From Blattamonas nauphoetae (Eukaryota; Preaxostyla; Oxymonadida): a stretch of DNA of 64,000 bases. A model generated the notes under the pieces. The model did not search any database. It saw only the letters and a program-made list of their open reading frames with translations, and was not told the DNA's origin. Position 1 is the first letter of the stretch, and every line of letters begins with the position of its first letter. The stretch spans positions 22,714 through 86,713 of the forward strand of contig JARBJD010000307.1 in the NCBI GenBank assembly GCA_033064195.1. The letters run 5' to 3'. This document shows positions 33,301-45,633 of the stretch, piece after piece. A program made the position numbers and the translations under genes.

Positions 33301-33885
33301 ATGACAAACCAACTCACACCAAGCAAACTGAACAGCATGTTAAGTAATGAACAATTAATCCTTGTTCCCGAACCAGTTCTGACTCGTCGTGGAACATCTT
33401 CTCTCTCTCATGGAACTTTTGAATATGCTACTGAAGATAAACCAGAGGAGGTGTTTCGAGTCTATGTTTCATCATTCATCAGAGGGACAAGACCACATCT
33501 GGATCCAAGCCGGTATCATCGATTTGATGACTATTGCACAAAAGAAAAATTCATTGAATCCCTTCACAGTGAGAATTGTGAACTTGTTGGTGAATACAAA
33601 ACTTCAGAATCAGTGGTAAGATATCTGCATGAAGGAGTTGAATGGAAAATAAAACCAGCTCACTGGATGAAAGGAGTTCGAACACATGAGAAGAGTCGGA
33701 AGCATTACACTCAATCATTTGTTGAAAACGAATTGAGAAAGCATAATTGTGAGCTCGTTGGTGAGTACAAGAGAGTTCTGGTTCCTTTTCAATATCGAGT
33801 GATTGGAGATGATAAAATATTCAAAATTAGACTTGATGAATGGTTTAGAGCAAAAACAAAGCCACATTTAAGAAAACAAAAATAA
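33301..33885 (+). CDS. Small basic repeat protein, longest version (copy C)
   Basis: 194 residues, intact. An N-terminal extension precedes repeats built as helix-ENCELVGEY-V.Y.hEGVEWKIKP..W-PH; the last repeat ends in a Lys/Arg tail (KTKPHLRKQK). A partial repeat (FRVYVSSFIRGTRPHLDPSR) lies near residues 40-65. It is the first gene inside the left TIR, with a T7-A-T5 stretch before the ATG. DNA binding is a reasonable guess from basic charge and repeat design, but no family was assigned. Confidence 0.78.
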   Translation: MTNQLTPSKLNSMLSNEQLILVPEPVLTRRGTSSLSHGTFEYATEDKPEEVFRVYVSSFIRGTRPHLDPSRYHRFDDYCTKEKFIESLHSENCELVGEYKTSESVVRYLHEGVEWKIKPAHWMKGVRTHEKSRKHYTQSFVENELRKHNCELVGEYKRVLVPFQYRVIGDDKIFKIRLDEWFRAKTKPHLRKQK

Positions 33886-33929
33886 ACGCAGAACTTTTTT
33901 TATTTTTCAACTTTTTAATTTGAATAAAA

Positions 33930-36900
33930 ATGGAGACTCCACTTCAATTTGTCACGAAAAGCATTTGAAAAATCCAACAATTGTTTCTCAACACCACCTT
34001 TGAATTCAAGGATAAATATGGCCAAGATCGTCAGTATGATCCGAACAGCAGAAACTATCAACATCAGAACTCATATCTCGCGTCTATGCTTCGGAATCCA
34101 GAAGTCGGATATCTAGAGTCATCTCCTGACGATAATATTTCAACATTTCTTACCAAAATTGAAAACCAACAACTGATGGCGTCTGAAGATCAGCACGAAC
34201 AAAAAAGGATTGATGAAGAAATGAAAGCAAGCATCCAAAATATGAAAACAAATCCAAGAGTGAACGAAAATGAATTGAAAAAACAAGTGTTCAAGATCAC
34301 GAGGAAACTAAAGTCGATTGAAGAGAAATTAATGGATCATTGGATGAAGAATCTTTTGATCATTCAGAAGAAAAATGAACAGATGGAATCAAGAAAAGTG
34401 AAGGAATTTGATGGTTTTGATCAATGCATCTTACTCGCTGAGCCACGAGACAAACTTGCATTCAATGAGTGTCTGACAAATGCACGAAAGAAGTTCAAGA
34501 AAAATGATGTCGAGAAGGTTGAAGACAATGGAAAACCATATCAGTTGTACTTCCACAATCATCTCAAGAACGTTGAGGAAATCACAACATTCATCAAGGC
34601 AGTGTATGAAAAAGAGAAGGATCATCCGTTCAAGATCAGCATCGACTTCGGTAAGATCGTAGAAAGAAAAGATAAAGATGAGACTACATACAAGGATTTC
34701 AGACCAGAATTGGAGAACACATCAAAGAGTTTCCCAACTGTGATAGGAAATGACACAGACATCAATGAATATTCAAAATATGGAATCAATCTCATCAAAG
34801 AATCACAGGAGAGAACACTGATGGATACAAAGACAATGTTCATTGCATTCCACTCCATTCTAGTTGCAGTGTACAGATTCCCAGTCGCAGGAAAAGCGAA
34901 TGCAATTCTCACAATCCACATGAAGACACGAAATATCAAAGACGTTGATTCACCACATAATATTTGTTTCTTTCAAGCAGTTTCTCACAAAACACTTCCA
35001 GATACTCCAGAGAGGAAAATTCCACCGAATACCAGAAATTCTGAAGCACATCGACTGTTTGCCATCTGCAAGAATCTCTCACATCCAAAACCACATCAAT
35101 TAACACCATATCTTCAACAATTTCCTGGATTTGATATTGCCTCAGATATGGAAGAAATAATGAAACTACTAAACATCACGGTTCATATTTATGAATACGA
35201 TGAAGATAAGAAACGATACTTCCTGAGTCAATCGTATGTCAATGAAAATGATGATGCTCTGGTTGTCCCTATTCTCATGGTACCTCTCACTGCGACTCTT
35301 GTTCATGGAATGTTTATTTCTGATCCTGAGAAACTCACTGGATACAAACTCTGTCCATATTGTCAATCAAGAGGATTCCAAGTGAGGAATAAAAACTACA
35401 GCAGAGATTTTGAGAAGCACTTGCTGAGTGTAAAGAAATAGATGGAAAACATGTGAACAAGATCTCTCTTGATAAAACACCAAGACCATACGTTCCACAC
35501 ATCCTCAACAACAGAACGAGTGAATTTCTGATGGCACACAAGAGACAAGACGAATTCAAACCAACACAATACTACATCACGTACGATTTCGAAACCATGG
35601 AAGATCTCATTCTTGACAACTTGTTCTCGGATGACAATACACAATTGATCTCACACTTGAAACCTCTCTCCGTTGCATCAGCAATTAAAACAAAATCAGG
35701 AGTGAAGTCAATCTATTTTGATCTTCGAGATGGAAAGGACTTCGTGAAGCAATGGATCGGAGAACTCTTCAAATATGCTGAGACAGTTCGAGAGAACAAC
35801 CAATATGAAGATCCAGAAATTCCCTCACAAAATGAAGTCAGTGTGATTGGATTCAACAGTTCCAGATTCGACATCAATCTTATCTTTCGTGATCTCGTTG
35901 ACAAGGATTGGAAAGTGGTGAGCTTCCTTGGATCTACAACAAAGTACAAACAAGTTTTGATCAGACACGAAAAAACACAACTGGTGCTCCGCTTTATTGA
36001 CATGATGTCATACACAGGACCAATGACGTTGGAAAATGCAGTCAAAGCCTTTGGAGGAAACACAACACTCCAGAAATCATTCTTTGCTTACGAATCATTT
36101 GATTCATCAGACTACGATACGGTGCTAAGCAAACAAGAACCTTTCTCCAAATATGAATTCTATTCCAGTCTGAACAACAGTGAAATGTCCGACACTGATT
36201 ACCAACTTTACCTCGACGATTAGAACAAACAAGGATTCAAAAACAGGTGGGACTATCTCAAATTCTACAACATCAGAGACGTTGAATGTATGATTGCACC
36301 ATTGGATAATCTCATTGCTCTGAACTTCCAATACAAAGTGGATATGTTGCACAATCTCTCACTGTCATCAAACGCTTCAGCAATCAAGTATACATGTGCC
36401 TACAAGGACTTTGATATTGATGCTGACTACAACGAATGTGACGATTCTGGACCAATCAAGATCACCAAACAATACTGGAAATACAAAGTGGAAGGATACA
36501 GGTACCAAGACCAGAAAGCTCATCGCAATACTACCAACAATGTCAATAAAGCAGACTACGACTGGTTTGTTCAACAGTGCAAGAGAGTGTGCTATATCTG
36601 TAAATGTCATTTCTCACAAGCCGTACGACCAACATTGGATAGAATCGACAATTCGAAAGGACATTCTAAAGAGAACGTCAAGATCTGTTGTGAGTACTGC
36701 AACACTTACAAGTCAGACCATGATGAACATCTCACACGATTGAGAATTCAACTGAAGAAGGACTGCATCTGGAAATCATTGCCGATGACTCTGACACATG
36801 AGCAATCATATCACAAGTTAAGAGCAGCAGTGACTGGTGGACTATCGAATGTTCAGCATCGACAGAACATCAAAGACAAAACACCAATCAATCACTTCAA

Positions 36901-38311
36901 GTATGAAGACGGAAAGGTCATTTCCAAGGACACAGAACATAAAATGACTCCTGTCTGTGGTGTTGATTTCAATTCACTTTATCCAAGTGCTTTCTCATCA
37001 ATCAAGAACAAGTACAATCCATGCACAAAACACAGAATGTATATGCCAGGAAGATGTTTGTACACAGCAACAGGAGATAAAGAATGTCGAAAGATTATTG
37101 ATGACAAGAATCAGAAGACATTGTTCGTTGCAGAACTGAAAGGACACATCGATGAGAAATACATCTATGATTTCATTACCTTCCCACCAATCTTCAGAAA
37201 CAACGTGGTCAATACGACAGAAGAAAACATTGGAGAGAAGACCTATTCGTTGATGAAGAAACATGGATTGAAGACTGATGACAAACAAAGAAAGCTGACC
37301 CAACTCTTGAGCACACACGATCAGTATATGTTCTTTTCGACATACTATCTGTGGTTCCTCATCGACTACTGCCACTTCATCGTAGACGACATCAAGAGTG
37401 TGATGGTATTCTCGAGACATGCTGGATTTGAACCATTTGTGACTTCGTTCATGAATGACAGAATAGGATCAATGAAAGTTGGAAACAAAGGAAAGGAACA
37501 ATTCTGTAAGACAAACCTCAATGGAAGTTACGGATATGATGGAATGAACACTGAGAAGTACAACTCAATCACAATCTGCAATGAGAAGAGAACATACTTG
37601 AAACAAATGATGAAAGGATTTGTAGCGACAAGAGAGATCAATGAGGACAACTACATCGTGATTGAAGACAGAGAGAAAGCATCATGCAAGACATGTCTTC
37701 AAGAAGCAGTATTCACACTCGACAATGCCAAGTTCTGGTATCTGAATTTCATCTACAACTTCATGTACAAGTGTCTAGATATGAACAAGATTCACTTCTG
37801 TGAGGGAGATACTGACTCTGCTTATTGGGCGATTAGTGGAGATCCGAATGCTGGTATTCATCAACAATTTGAACACGTGATTGCTGACAAAGAATTCTAT
37901 GATGCACACAAATATGAATGGTTTCCCAATCCTGAAAAGGGAGTTGATGATGAGAAGAAACTGTTGGGATTAGCAATTGAGAAGGAAGGTGAACAGATGA
38001 TCTGTCTTGCTCCAAAGTGTTACTCTCTCGATGAAAAATGTAAGATCAAAGGAGTGTCATTAAAGAAAACAAAGCTCACGAGTGACGATTATGTGAAGTG
38101 CCTCAATGGAGAGAAAACCGTGACCACAACATTGAACTTTCCAACGAGAAGAGTTCACTCTGACGATGACTCCAATGGATTTGAGATAGCCAAAATACAA
38201 CAGCAGAAACTCAGTCTCAATGAAATTCATCTGAAGGCAATCGTACTTGAAAACGAATCATGTCCTCCATTCATCAGTGGACTGAAAGCAACTGATTATC
38301 TAATCGAATAA
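33930..38311 (+). pseudogene. pPolB (copy C), three lesions
   Basis: Nearly full length and close to the copy A enzyme, including OTU-like NICFFQAVS, CPYC zinc finger, YDFETM, GFNSSRFD, HNH-like CYIC...LDRIDN...CEYCN, DFNSLYPS, NGSYG and GDTDSAYW. It is broken by a TGA at about codon 13 (33966), a frameshift near 35430 and a TAG replacing a Trp codon at 36223. All three are ordinary decay, since copy A has sense codons there. Confidence 0.9.
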
Positions 38312-39722
38312 ACACAAACTTTATTTTTGTATAAATGACTAGACCGTTTTTGAATTCAACACAAATTGATCGAATAGTGAAGAACCTCCTGGACAACACG
38401 TTCCATTCCAAGACAAAAATATACACAGTCACACTTACGTTTTCCCAGATTTTACCAACCTATCATGTCAATGATTCAAATGGACAATACGACGCAAATG
38501 ATGAGACATACTTCAATGATTGGCTGAATGGAGAATTACCTCCTGATTTTACACATTGCTGATGGAAAAATTGTAGTTCAAAGATTTGTGAAACAATTCA
38601 CCGGATGGATCCTTAGTAACATCACTGCAAGACAAGCGTACAGAGCATATCAACGATATTTTCAGGAAGCACAGAATAGTCATTTTAATCAACCACCAGC
38701 AATCGTCATTCCAACACAACTTCCCCAACCAATTGCTATTGAAACACCTGAATCTCCAATCATTCCTGGACAGAAGAGAAACCCGACATCAATTGGTTCA
38801 GACTATGAATTCCCAATGAAAGAGAGGAGGTTTGAAGATGATGATCTACTGATCTCCAAGTCACCTGATCCACCAACAATTGTGAAGATTGCCAGAAGCG
38901 TCATACCCTCAGTCAGAGAGATCAACAAGGTCGAACCAACGACAAGGCAAGTACTGGGAATGTTGGAACAAGTGAAAGGCTATTTTGATCATCAACAGAA
39001 GGACAATTCAGAGGAGGAACAAATAAAAGCCGAGCATTCAATGTTGGACAATCAACATAAAATGGAACAATTCATTGACAAACAGACTGTTGAATCAAAG
39101 AAACTGAATCGAAATATGTTTATTCTCTCACACGTCAGCAGAACTCTCGGAAATGATGAAACTGAGTTCATTTTAGCACATCCCAAACAAATCCCATTTG
39201 GTGGAAGATCATTTCAGGAATGGTACGATGATTATGTTCACCGATGGGACACTGCACATCCGAGGAAAATCCAGTGGGAAAAGGAGGTGGTGCATTGATG
39301 ATTGATCAACCAAAAATACAAACAGTTGTGACAAAATACAATATCCTTTCGATCAAAGATACAATTATGTCCAAAGACATCACTGGAGATCCACAGAAAG
39401 ACATCAGACAAAAGGTTCCTCAGAATTGTGACAGACCGTACTTCTCTCCCAAGTTTAGATCATGGGAAATTGATCTTGTATTTATCCAATCACCAACGTC
39501 GAAAACAGTTCTTCAGATTTACCTTTTCGCCATTAACATCAACACCAAATACCTTATAGTGATTCCTGTTCTGGATAAATCATGGAGCAAAGTCAAGACT
39601 GCAATCAATGACCTGATAAATCATCGTGGAGTTCATGTCAACAACATTCGAGGGATGGAGGAAGCAGCATGGACAAGTGGAGAAGCATCAACGTATTTCA
39701 AGCAACAGAGAGTCAGTACATA

Positions 39723-41769
39723 CCATGTGGATCCAACCCGACCACATGGCAAATCATAACAGGCCAACAAATCAGGTACGAAAAAGCCACAAATCACTGA
39801 AAAGAGATCAAGAAAAAGCTTTCACAATTATCAACTTCTGAACCTTTTTCAAATTGAAAAGGATCTTTTACAATTCATTTTGTATGAATATCTGAAATGG
39901 ACAAATGCGAAATTGAAGAAGATGAAAACCACAACTTTTATGTCAAAACAAAGTGAAATTGAAGAAGATCGTCACAACTTTTATGTCAAAGAGACGTGTC
40001 ACAGAGACTGTCACAACATCGGAATACCGAACAATGACTTCTCCGACCAGAAAGGGCTGGGAGTTATACTCTTCACACAACGTGTCGATGCGAACGGTGG
40101 CCGAAACCAATGTCACTTCACTCTCTTCACTAAGGCGAGCATCGAGAGCAACAAATGAAGGAAGGCGTGTTGGATGCAGTGGACATCCTCCACTTTTATC
40201 GGAAGAAGCGGAAGCGGAACTGGAAGAAAGATGTCTCAAATCGATTCCTGAACAGGGTGGAATCATCATATCGGCCTTGATTCCAATTGTATCACAGTTT
40301 TTTTCAAAATCTCATTTCTTTAGGCCAATGAAGTCTATCAGAAATATCGAAAAGATGTTGACGATGATAGAATTTTGGAAAGAAGCTTTATGAAGTCGTT
40401 CATCAAACGCTCTCCCTACTCTCCAGACGTCCTTCCCACTCACCCTCGAACCAGAACGAAGATCAGCATACACAATCCCAACAATGAATCAGTGGCAGAT
40501 TTTTTATCACCGATCTTCTCTCCAGGTTCAACATCAAACCTATCAATTTGTTCAATCTCGACGAGACTTCACTTCGGATTGACGGAAAATGAAATGTCTC
40601 GTCGTTCATCGTCACTCCGACTCAATACCCGTTGTAGTCTCCACCAAACGCGTGAAAATGCAAGCATAGTGCTGTGCGTGTGTGCAGATGGATCCAGTCT
40701 CCCCGCTCATCTTTTGTGGAGTAAGAAAAAGCCAGCTCCTGAATTTCAAGAACTGTCTGCATTCAATGTTACCTGCCACTACAACAACGAAGGCTACATG
40801 ACAACTCCAATATTCAAGGAAATTTTGGAAAACACATATTTCCACAAATCGATTCTAAAAGAGGGAAAAAGCAAGTACTGACAAGGCTCTTCTTCTAATG
40901 GACGGTCATCCGTCAAGAAACGACCAATCCATTCACAAACTCGCTGAGGACCACAATATAGTCTTAGCACTGCTCCCAGCACATTCGACAAATCTCACTC
41001 AACCTTGTGACAGGTATATCTTTGCTCGATTTAAGGCTGAATTACAACGACAGTTCAACAGTGAGAGCGGAACGAGTATCAGTTCATATCGATCGGAGCT
41101 TACTCGCGTTCTCCCATCGGCACTTTCTTCGGCAACACATCCTGATGTCATAAAATCCTCGTGGGCTGTGTGCGGTCTCCACCCGCTGAATATTTCGACT
41201 CTTGTCGATCAAATGACGAAAATGCATGAGAAACAGACAAAACTGAAAAAAACCAAGGGAAGTCCAGATGATCCAAAGACAGCCTCCACACTGTATGGAC
41301 AGTGCAAGTATCGAGCTCGATTGCTCAATTTCGTTCAGACACCTCCGTCGGAACCTTCTCTTCCAATTGTGCCGGTCAAACGACCAAATTCAACAAAATA
41401 TCATCTGACGATATCCAAGACAATCAAACCAACTCCCAAACTTAAGCAGACAACACTCCAATTCGGTGTCTCTTCATCAAAGCAATAATTTGACACAATA
41501 CAGTGGATTTCCAGCAGTTCAGATTTTTATCTCATCTCATTCGATTTTAAGTGACCAAAACATTTTTTTGAAACGATCTGAATTTCTCCGAGAATACCAA
41601 CTTCTAATTGGGACCGAACAGGAATTTGGGTTTAAACTGTGAAACTGTGTTATTCTCTCTTATTTTTAGAAAAGAAACCCACTGAAAGATGAGAAAAACG
41701 ATGTGAAGAAAGATGGTCGTTTATCTTGTGGTCGGGTTGAAGCCATGTGGTCGGGTTGGATCCACATGG
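39723..41769 (+). mobile_element. pogo/Tigger-like DNA transposon (2047 bp), TA insertion
   Basis: The ends start CCATGTGGATCCAACCCGAC and are inverted at the right end, with TA on each side (39721-39722, 41770-41771). Within the ends an internal inverse ...GGTCGGGTT...CCACATGG adds a short secondary repeat. It encodes a decayed transposase. Confidence 0.88.
39953..41488 (+). pseudogene. pogo-like (DDE_1) transposase, frameshifted
   Basis: A GHPPLLSEEAEAELEE segment near 40170-40230 matches the region after the helix-turn-helix of pogo proteins. Catalytic segments follow in shifting frames: NLDETSLRIDGK (about 40550), LLMDGHPSR (about 40895), then LLPAHSTNLTQPCDRYIF (about 40970). These fit the three acidic positions of the family, which cuts and pastes at TA sites. 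At least two frameshifts make it inactive. Confidence 0.78.
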
Positions 41770-42343
41770 TACTTCACAAGTTCACCATTCACAAATCATA
41801 ACAGAATTGTCGATCGAGTGATAAGAACAATCAGAGATGGATTCCAAGACAATGGAATTCAGATGGCAAATCATTCACTGATGAATCAGATGGTGAACTA
41901 CTACAATATGACTCCACATCGAGCATACTGGAACAAGTTCACCCCGCAGCAAGCACAAAACAATCGTGAAATCGAAGCATTGTACATTTCCTCATGTGAA
42001 GAACACTTGAAGACCATCCAAAGACAACAGACAACTCAGATGCTTTGGCGATACAAACCAGGAAACATTCTGTTGATCCACCTTGATTTGGACAAGACTG
42101 TTGCCAAATTTCAGAAGAAGCGAAGACAGTTTCAATTTGTTGGACAATTCATTGAGTACAAACACGGAAATGTTGTAGCTACACTTCTGAATGGACTCAC
42201 GTGTCTACCAAAAACAGTGTACGTTCCAATCCAACACACAAAATATCATGCTGCTTCCATTGATGATTTATCACCAGAATTCATTGATGAATTCAATATC
42301 GTTTAATTTCAGAAGTGTTTCAAATTTTTTTATTCTGTTTAAA

Positions 42344-42727
42344 ATGATTCGGAACAGTTTAGAACAGTTTGGAAAAGATTCAAAGTTTTTAGAACATTTT
42401 GATAAAGATCTAAAGATTTTAGAACCGTTTGATCCCGAACAGAACTGTTTTGAAAACATCTATGATTTTCAGAAGTTTTTGGAAAAGAACAGAAAAGATC
42501 TGAACGAATACACCACTCAGAAACTGAATCGGTTGATCAGAATTGATGGATACAGAATCACAAAAATAAGAGGTGAGATTGCACTTCGAAAAATAAACAA
42601 TGACATCATTGGTGAATCCAACTTCTTCTCGATTGATCAAAGATTATCTGACATTGAAGAATCAATTCGAACGTTGACAGACACTATTGGAAACCTGATA
42701 CAAGAATTATCGGACACTCCGAATTAG
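42344..42727 (+). CDS. Small coiled-coil protein (copy C)
   Basis: 127 residues, intact. Helical N terminus, FDPEQNCFENIYDFQKFLEK, IDGYRITKIRGEIALRK, then a coiled-coil C terminus SIDQRLSDIEESIRTLTDT. No family recognised. It directly follows the integrase and overlaps the convergent ATPase by 21 bp. The N-terminal 25 residues contain duplicated SKFLEHFDKD/LKILEPFDPE phrases not seen in copies B and D. Confidence 0.75.
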   Translation: MIRNSLEQFGKDSKFLEHFDKDLKILEPFDPEQNCFENIYDFQKFLEKNRKDLNEYTTQKLNRLIRIDGYRITKIRGEIALRKINNDIIGESNFFSIDQRLSDIEESIRTLTDTIGNLIQELSDTPN

Positions 42728-43582
42728 TTCGATCTCCGATCTTAGAACTTTGTTCGCTCCATCCTTGTTGATCTCTGTCAGTGCTACTCCATCTGTATTG
42801 TATCGAAGAATGATTGCTTCACATTTTTGTTTTCGTTGATAGATGTTCCAGAACTGTCGAATATCAATTGGTGAGTTCAACTGAGGATAGACTCGACTGA
42901 TTCGTTCTTTGTTGAATCCTCCAAAAATCCACATCGAATCAATGTTTGACTTCATGTCTGCTGACAAACTGAAGAGCTCATGCATTGTCAGAAAGAATGT
43001 GAATTTCGGTTGTCGATTCTCCAACAATAAGTCCATCATTGTCATTCTATTTTTGGATGTTCTTCGTTCACCAAGAATTCTACGGCAATCATCAAGAAGG
43101 ATAATCGTTTGTAGATTCTTCACTGAGAAATCATCAATGTAGAGAGCATTAAAGAGATCATCTCTGCATTCATCAGTAATTCTATCTTGCCACTGATTGT
43201 CAATAATTTCTTCATAAGCTGCCTTTGATTGAGACAATTCCAAAAGAAATGGTAGTGCTTCATCATACTTGACCTTCACATAAGGAACGTTCAGGATTGG
43301 TTTGAATTTGTCGAATGTTGGATCAATGTTCTTATCAGTGACAAAGACAAACAGGTGAAAGAGTTCATTTCTGACTTGAACATTCTGGAGCTTGGCAACT
43401 TCTCGAAGAGCATTAAAGGTTTTCCCACTTCCTCTGTTTCCAACGAGGACATTAACACTATTGCGATTGAAATTTAAGTCTGGATGAATTTGTGATTGCA
43501 CTTCATGAGAAACATTCCTATTAGATGCTTCACTTATTTTTGCATTCACATATGCTGTAAGAGATATATTTGATCTTTGCAT
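42707..43582 (-). CDS. Packaging-type ATPase (FtsK/HerA or A32-like), copy C
   Basis: 291 residues, intact, nearly identical to copy B. Walker A GNRGSGKT (near residue 48) and Walker B TIILLDDC (near 160) are present. The C terminus is about 10 residues longer because the stop is displaced. It diverges from the gene at 43644. Expected role: ATP-driven packaging of element DNA into virions, inferred from family and the linked capsid-like genes. Confidence 0.88.
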   Translation of the reverse strand: MQRSNISLTAYVNAKISEASNRNVSHEVQSQIHPDLNFNRNSVNVLVGNRGSGKTFNALREVAKLQNVQVRNELFHLFVFVTDKNIDPTFDKFKPILNVPYVKVKYDEALPFLLELSQSKAAYEEIIDNQWQDRITDECRDDLFNALYIDDFSVKNLQTIILLDDCRRILGERRTSKNRMTMMDLLLENRQPKFTFFLTMHELFSLSADMKSNIDSMWIFGGFNKERISRVYPQLNSPIDIRQFWNIYQRKQKCEAIILRYNTDGVALTEINKDGANKVLRSEIELIRSVR

Positions 43583-43643
43583 TTATGATTTATCACTAAT
43601 TAAAATATAGTTTTGGATTTTTTATTTTGTATGAAATACACAG

Positions 43644-44598
43644 ATGTCGCAAAAGATAGTGTACCAAAAAACAGCAAGAAAAGCACAACCAAAGAAACCG
43701 AAATTGAGCTATTCACAAGATACTCAAGCAGCAATGAAACGAATCTATGCTGATGATGACATAAGAACAAAATTCAATTCTGCACTCAGTAGTGTTCCAT
43801 CAGCGTTAGAGTACATTGAAAGGACTGGACAAAACTGGAATGTTCAAATGGAAAAACATGGTAAAGTTCCTGATGTAATGATTTATGACAAAGAAACTGG
43901 TGATCTAATTGCTGCCAATGGGTTCATGCTTGCACCATACAATAGTAGACCTGTCGTTGAGACGTACTATTCAATGAATCCAACGCCAGATATGCGAAGA
44001 CAACAACCATATTCATCATTTCGTCAAGATCATGGGAGAAGAATCAAAGCTGCACACAACAATTTCCTCAAGACTGGAACATTCTATTTACCAGGAAACT
44101 ATCATGAAGTGAGCTTTGGAGACATGCAAAAACAACGATCACAACAACCGTATGCAATAATGAAGAAAGCAGTTGGTGACTATTTGACAAATGTTTTGAA
44201 GGTGTATCGAGCCAGTAAAGATCATCCAGTTGACGTTAGCAATGGAATCTTGGACAATATGGTTTTCAATTCAATTCAGTCTAAAATAGCATCAAAGATG
44301 TGGGACAAATGGCTTGAAGACAATGTTCAAAACTTTGTAAGCACAAATGAAGAATGCCAGAGAGTTAAGAACAGAAAAGATTTCAAAGAACTGGTAAACC
44401 CATAATTTCTTGAGATAACGACAAAAAATCCAACATATTTGAGTGATTTTCTAGGTCAATACAATGTTGAAATATCAACAATTCTGAATCAACTGACAAA
44501 TGAAGCATATCGAACAAGAGATGCAGGACAGTACCAACAAGTGTATATGCCTGAATATGCTCGATTCGCACACATGGAGAAAGATATGAGTGATTAAA
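43644..44598 (+). pseudogene. Conserved ~300-aa Polinton protein (copy C), one nonsense codon
   Basis: Homolog of 21949-22869. The frame is clean to 44402, then a TAA stands where copy B has Val (VNP*FLEITTKNPTYLS against IYPVFLQMITQDPTYLS); the frame continues to a stop at about 44598. The break removes roughly the last 60 residues. Confidence 0.78.
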
Positions 44599-44634
44599 AA
44601 CATAAATATATATTTTTTATTTTTATAGAAAGTG

Positions 44635-45222
44635 ATGCAGCCAATTCTAAGTTGTCAATTTACGAAACACACAAGCTCTTCTTCAGTTCCAACGTCAATC
44701 ACCAACAACGTCATCATCGATAACAAAGGATCAACTTCTGGAAGACAAAAGCTGGAAGATCGTAATGAACAAGGAGCAAATGTTGAAATGAACAATGAAT
44801 CAGGTATTTATGATCCACCACCACTCGAGATTTATCCATCTGCTCCAATTCAAAGTCGTTCAATCCCACTTCGTGAGTACACATCTAATATAGCAGCATT
44901 CAAAGATCAACTTTTGCTTGTGTACAAAAATGCATTCGCATGTGAAAAGAAACTCTTGAATAATCTCATTGAACCATCGAAGAAACTTATCACAAACCAA
45001 AGTGATTTATGTGCACTGATTGCAACACTGACTGGTATTAATGATGTGGTGATCGAATTGGATGATTTATCTGACAAATGCCTATGTCTGAATAAACTCC
45101 CAGTGTTTCGAACCATTTTCAAGATCCTTGTTGGAGGAAAAGATATGAGCATTGCCTTCAATGAAGCATTCAACACCATCCTCAATTATGGAATTTCACT
45201 CACGAAAGCAATACCGAGATAA
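44635..45222 (+). CDS. Conserved ~195-aa Polinton protein (copy C)
   Basis: The ATG at 44635 follows ATTTTTTATTTTTATAGAAAGTG. N-terminal QFTKHTSSSS and an Asn/Gln/Glu-rich linker lead to a helical C-terminal domain (FACEKKLLNN, LDDLSDKCLC, VGGKDMSIAFNEA) ending KAIPR. It has a compact normal stop, unlike copy B. Function unknown; position among virion-type genes suggests assembly or structure. Confidence 0.78.
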   Translation: MQPILSCQFTKHTSSSSVPTSITNNVIIDNKGSTSGRQKLEDRNEQGANVEMNNESGIYDPPPLEIYPSAPIQSRSIPLREYTSNIAAFKDQLLLVYKNAFACEKKLLNNLIEPSKKLITNQSDLCALIATLTGINDVVIELDDLSDKCLCLNKLPVFRTIFKILVGGKDMSIAFNEAFNTILNYGISLTKAIPR

Positions 45223-45257
45223 ATATTTAATGAATTGTATTTTTTATTTTTACATAA

Positions 45258-45599
45258 ATGGCACCAGGAAGTTTCAACAAACTCAAAAATATTGGCAAAC
45301 AATTCTTTCAATTCATCAAACCTCTAGCTCCAACGTTGCTTCAAGTCGGTGGTGGCTTGCTCTCCCAGACAAACAACAAATTTGGACAAACTGCAGGAGG
45401 GATCCTCAGTGGATTAGGAGGAATGATGGATGTATACCAGCAAAACAAAGCAATGAATCAGTCACAAAAGCCTCAACGACAGGACTTTTCAGATCAAAGA
45501 CCACAAATGATTGATTATGAACCGCCACGAAATTCTCGGTACGTTAATGATGACATGCCTCAATCGTCAAATTCAAAGATTCAATTCAAAGGTTTATAA
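45258..45599 (+). CDS. MAPG small protein 1 (copy C)
   Basis: 113 residues: MAPGSFNKLKN, amphipathic FFQFIKPLAPTLLQ, Gly-rich GGGLLS...GGILSGLGGMMDVY, then a Gln/Pro-rich polar tail. Near identical to copy B in the first 75 residues. Possibly a membrane-active or minor virion protein by analogy; not proven. Confidence 0.75.
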   Translation: MAPGSFNKLKNIGKQFFQFIKPLAPTLLQVGGGLLSQTNNKFGQTAGGILSGLGGMMDVYQQNKAMNQSQKPQRQDFSDQRPQMIDYEPPRNSRYVNDDMPQSSNSKIQFKGL

Positions 45600-45633
45600 A
45601 GAAATGTAAATCCAGTTTTTTATTTTTACAGAA

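Larger units (their letters stand above)
38335..42306 (+). pseudogene. Polinton integrase (copy C), frameshifted and split by a pogo element
   Basis: Parts lie at 38335-38562, 38528-39298, about 39300-39722 and 41770-42306. Frameshifts fall near 38555 and 39290, and a 2.05-kb transposon interrupts the catalytic core after QQRVSTY. In one place the second Asp region reads RGMEEAAW instead of RGDGEAAW. The C-terminal part after the insertion (NHNRIVDRVIRTIRD, KPGNILLIHLDLDKT, ending DEFNIV) is clean. Confidence 0.88.

Noticed and set aside
44403-44405. Possible reassigned stop codons (TAA, TAG and TGA occur inside otherwise good Polinton frames)
   Set aside because: Paralogous copies have different sense residues at each site (Val, Trp, Thr), and intact genes end at all three stops, so this is nonsense decay under the standard code.
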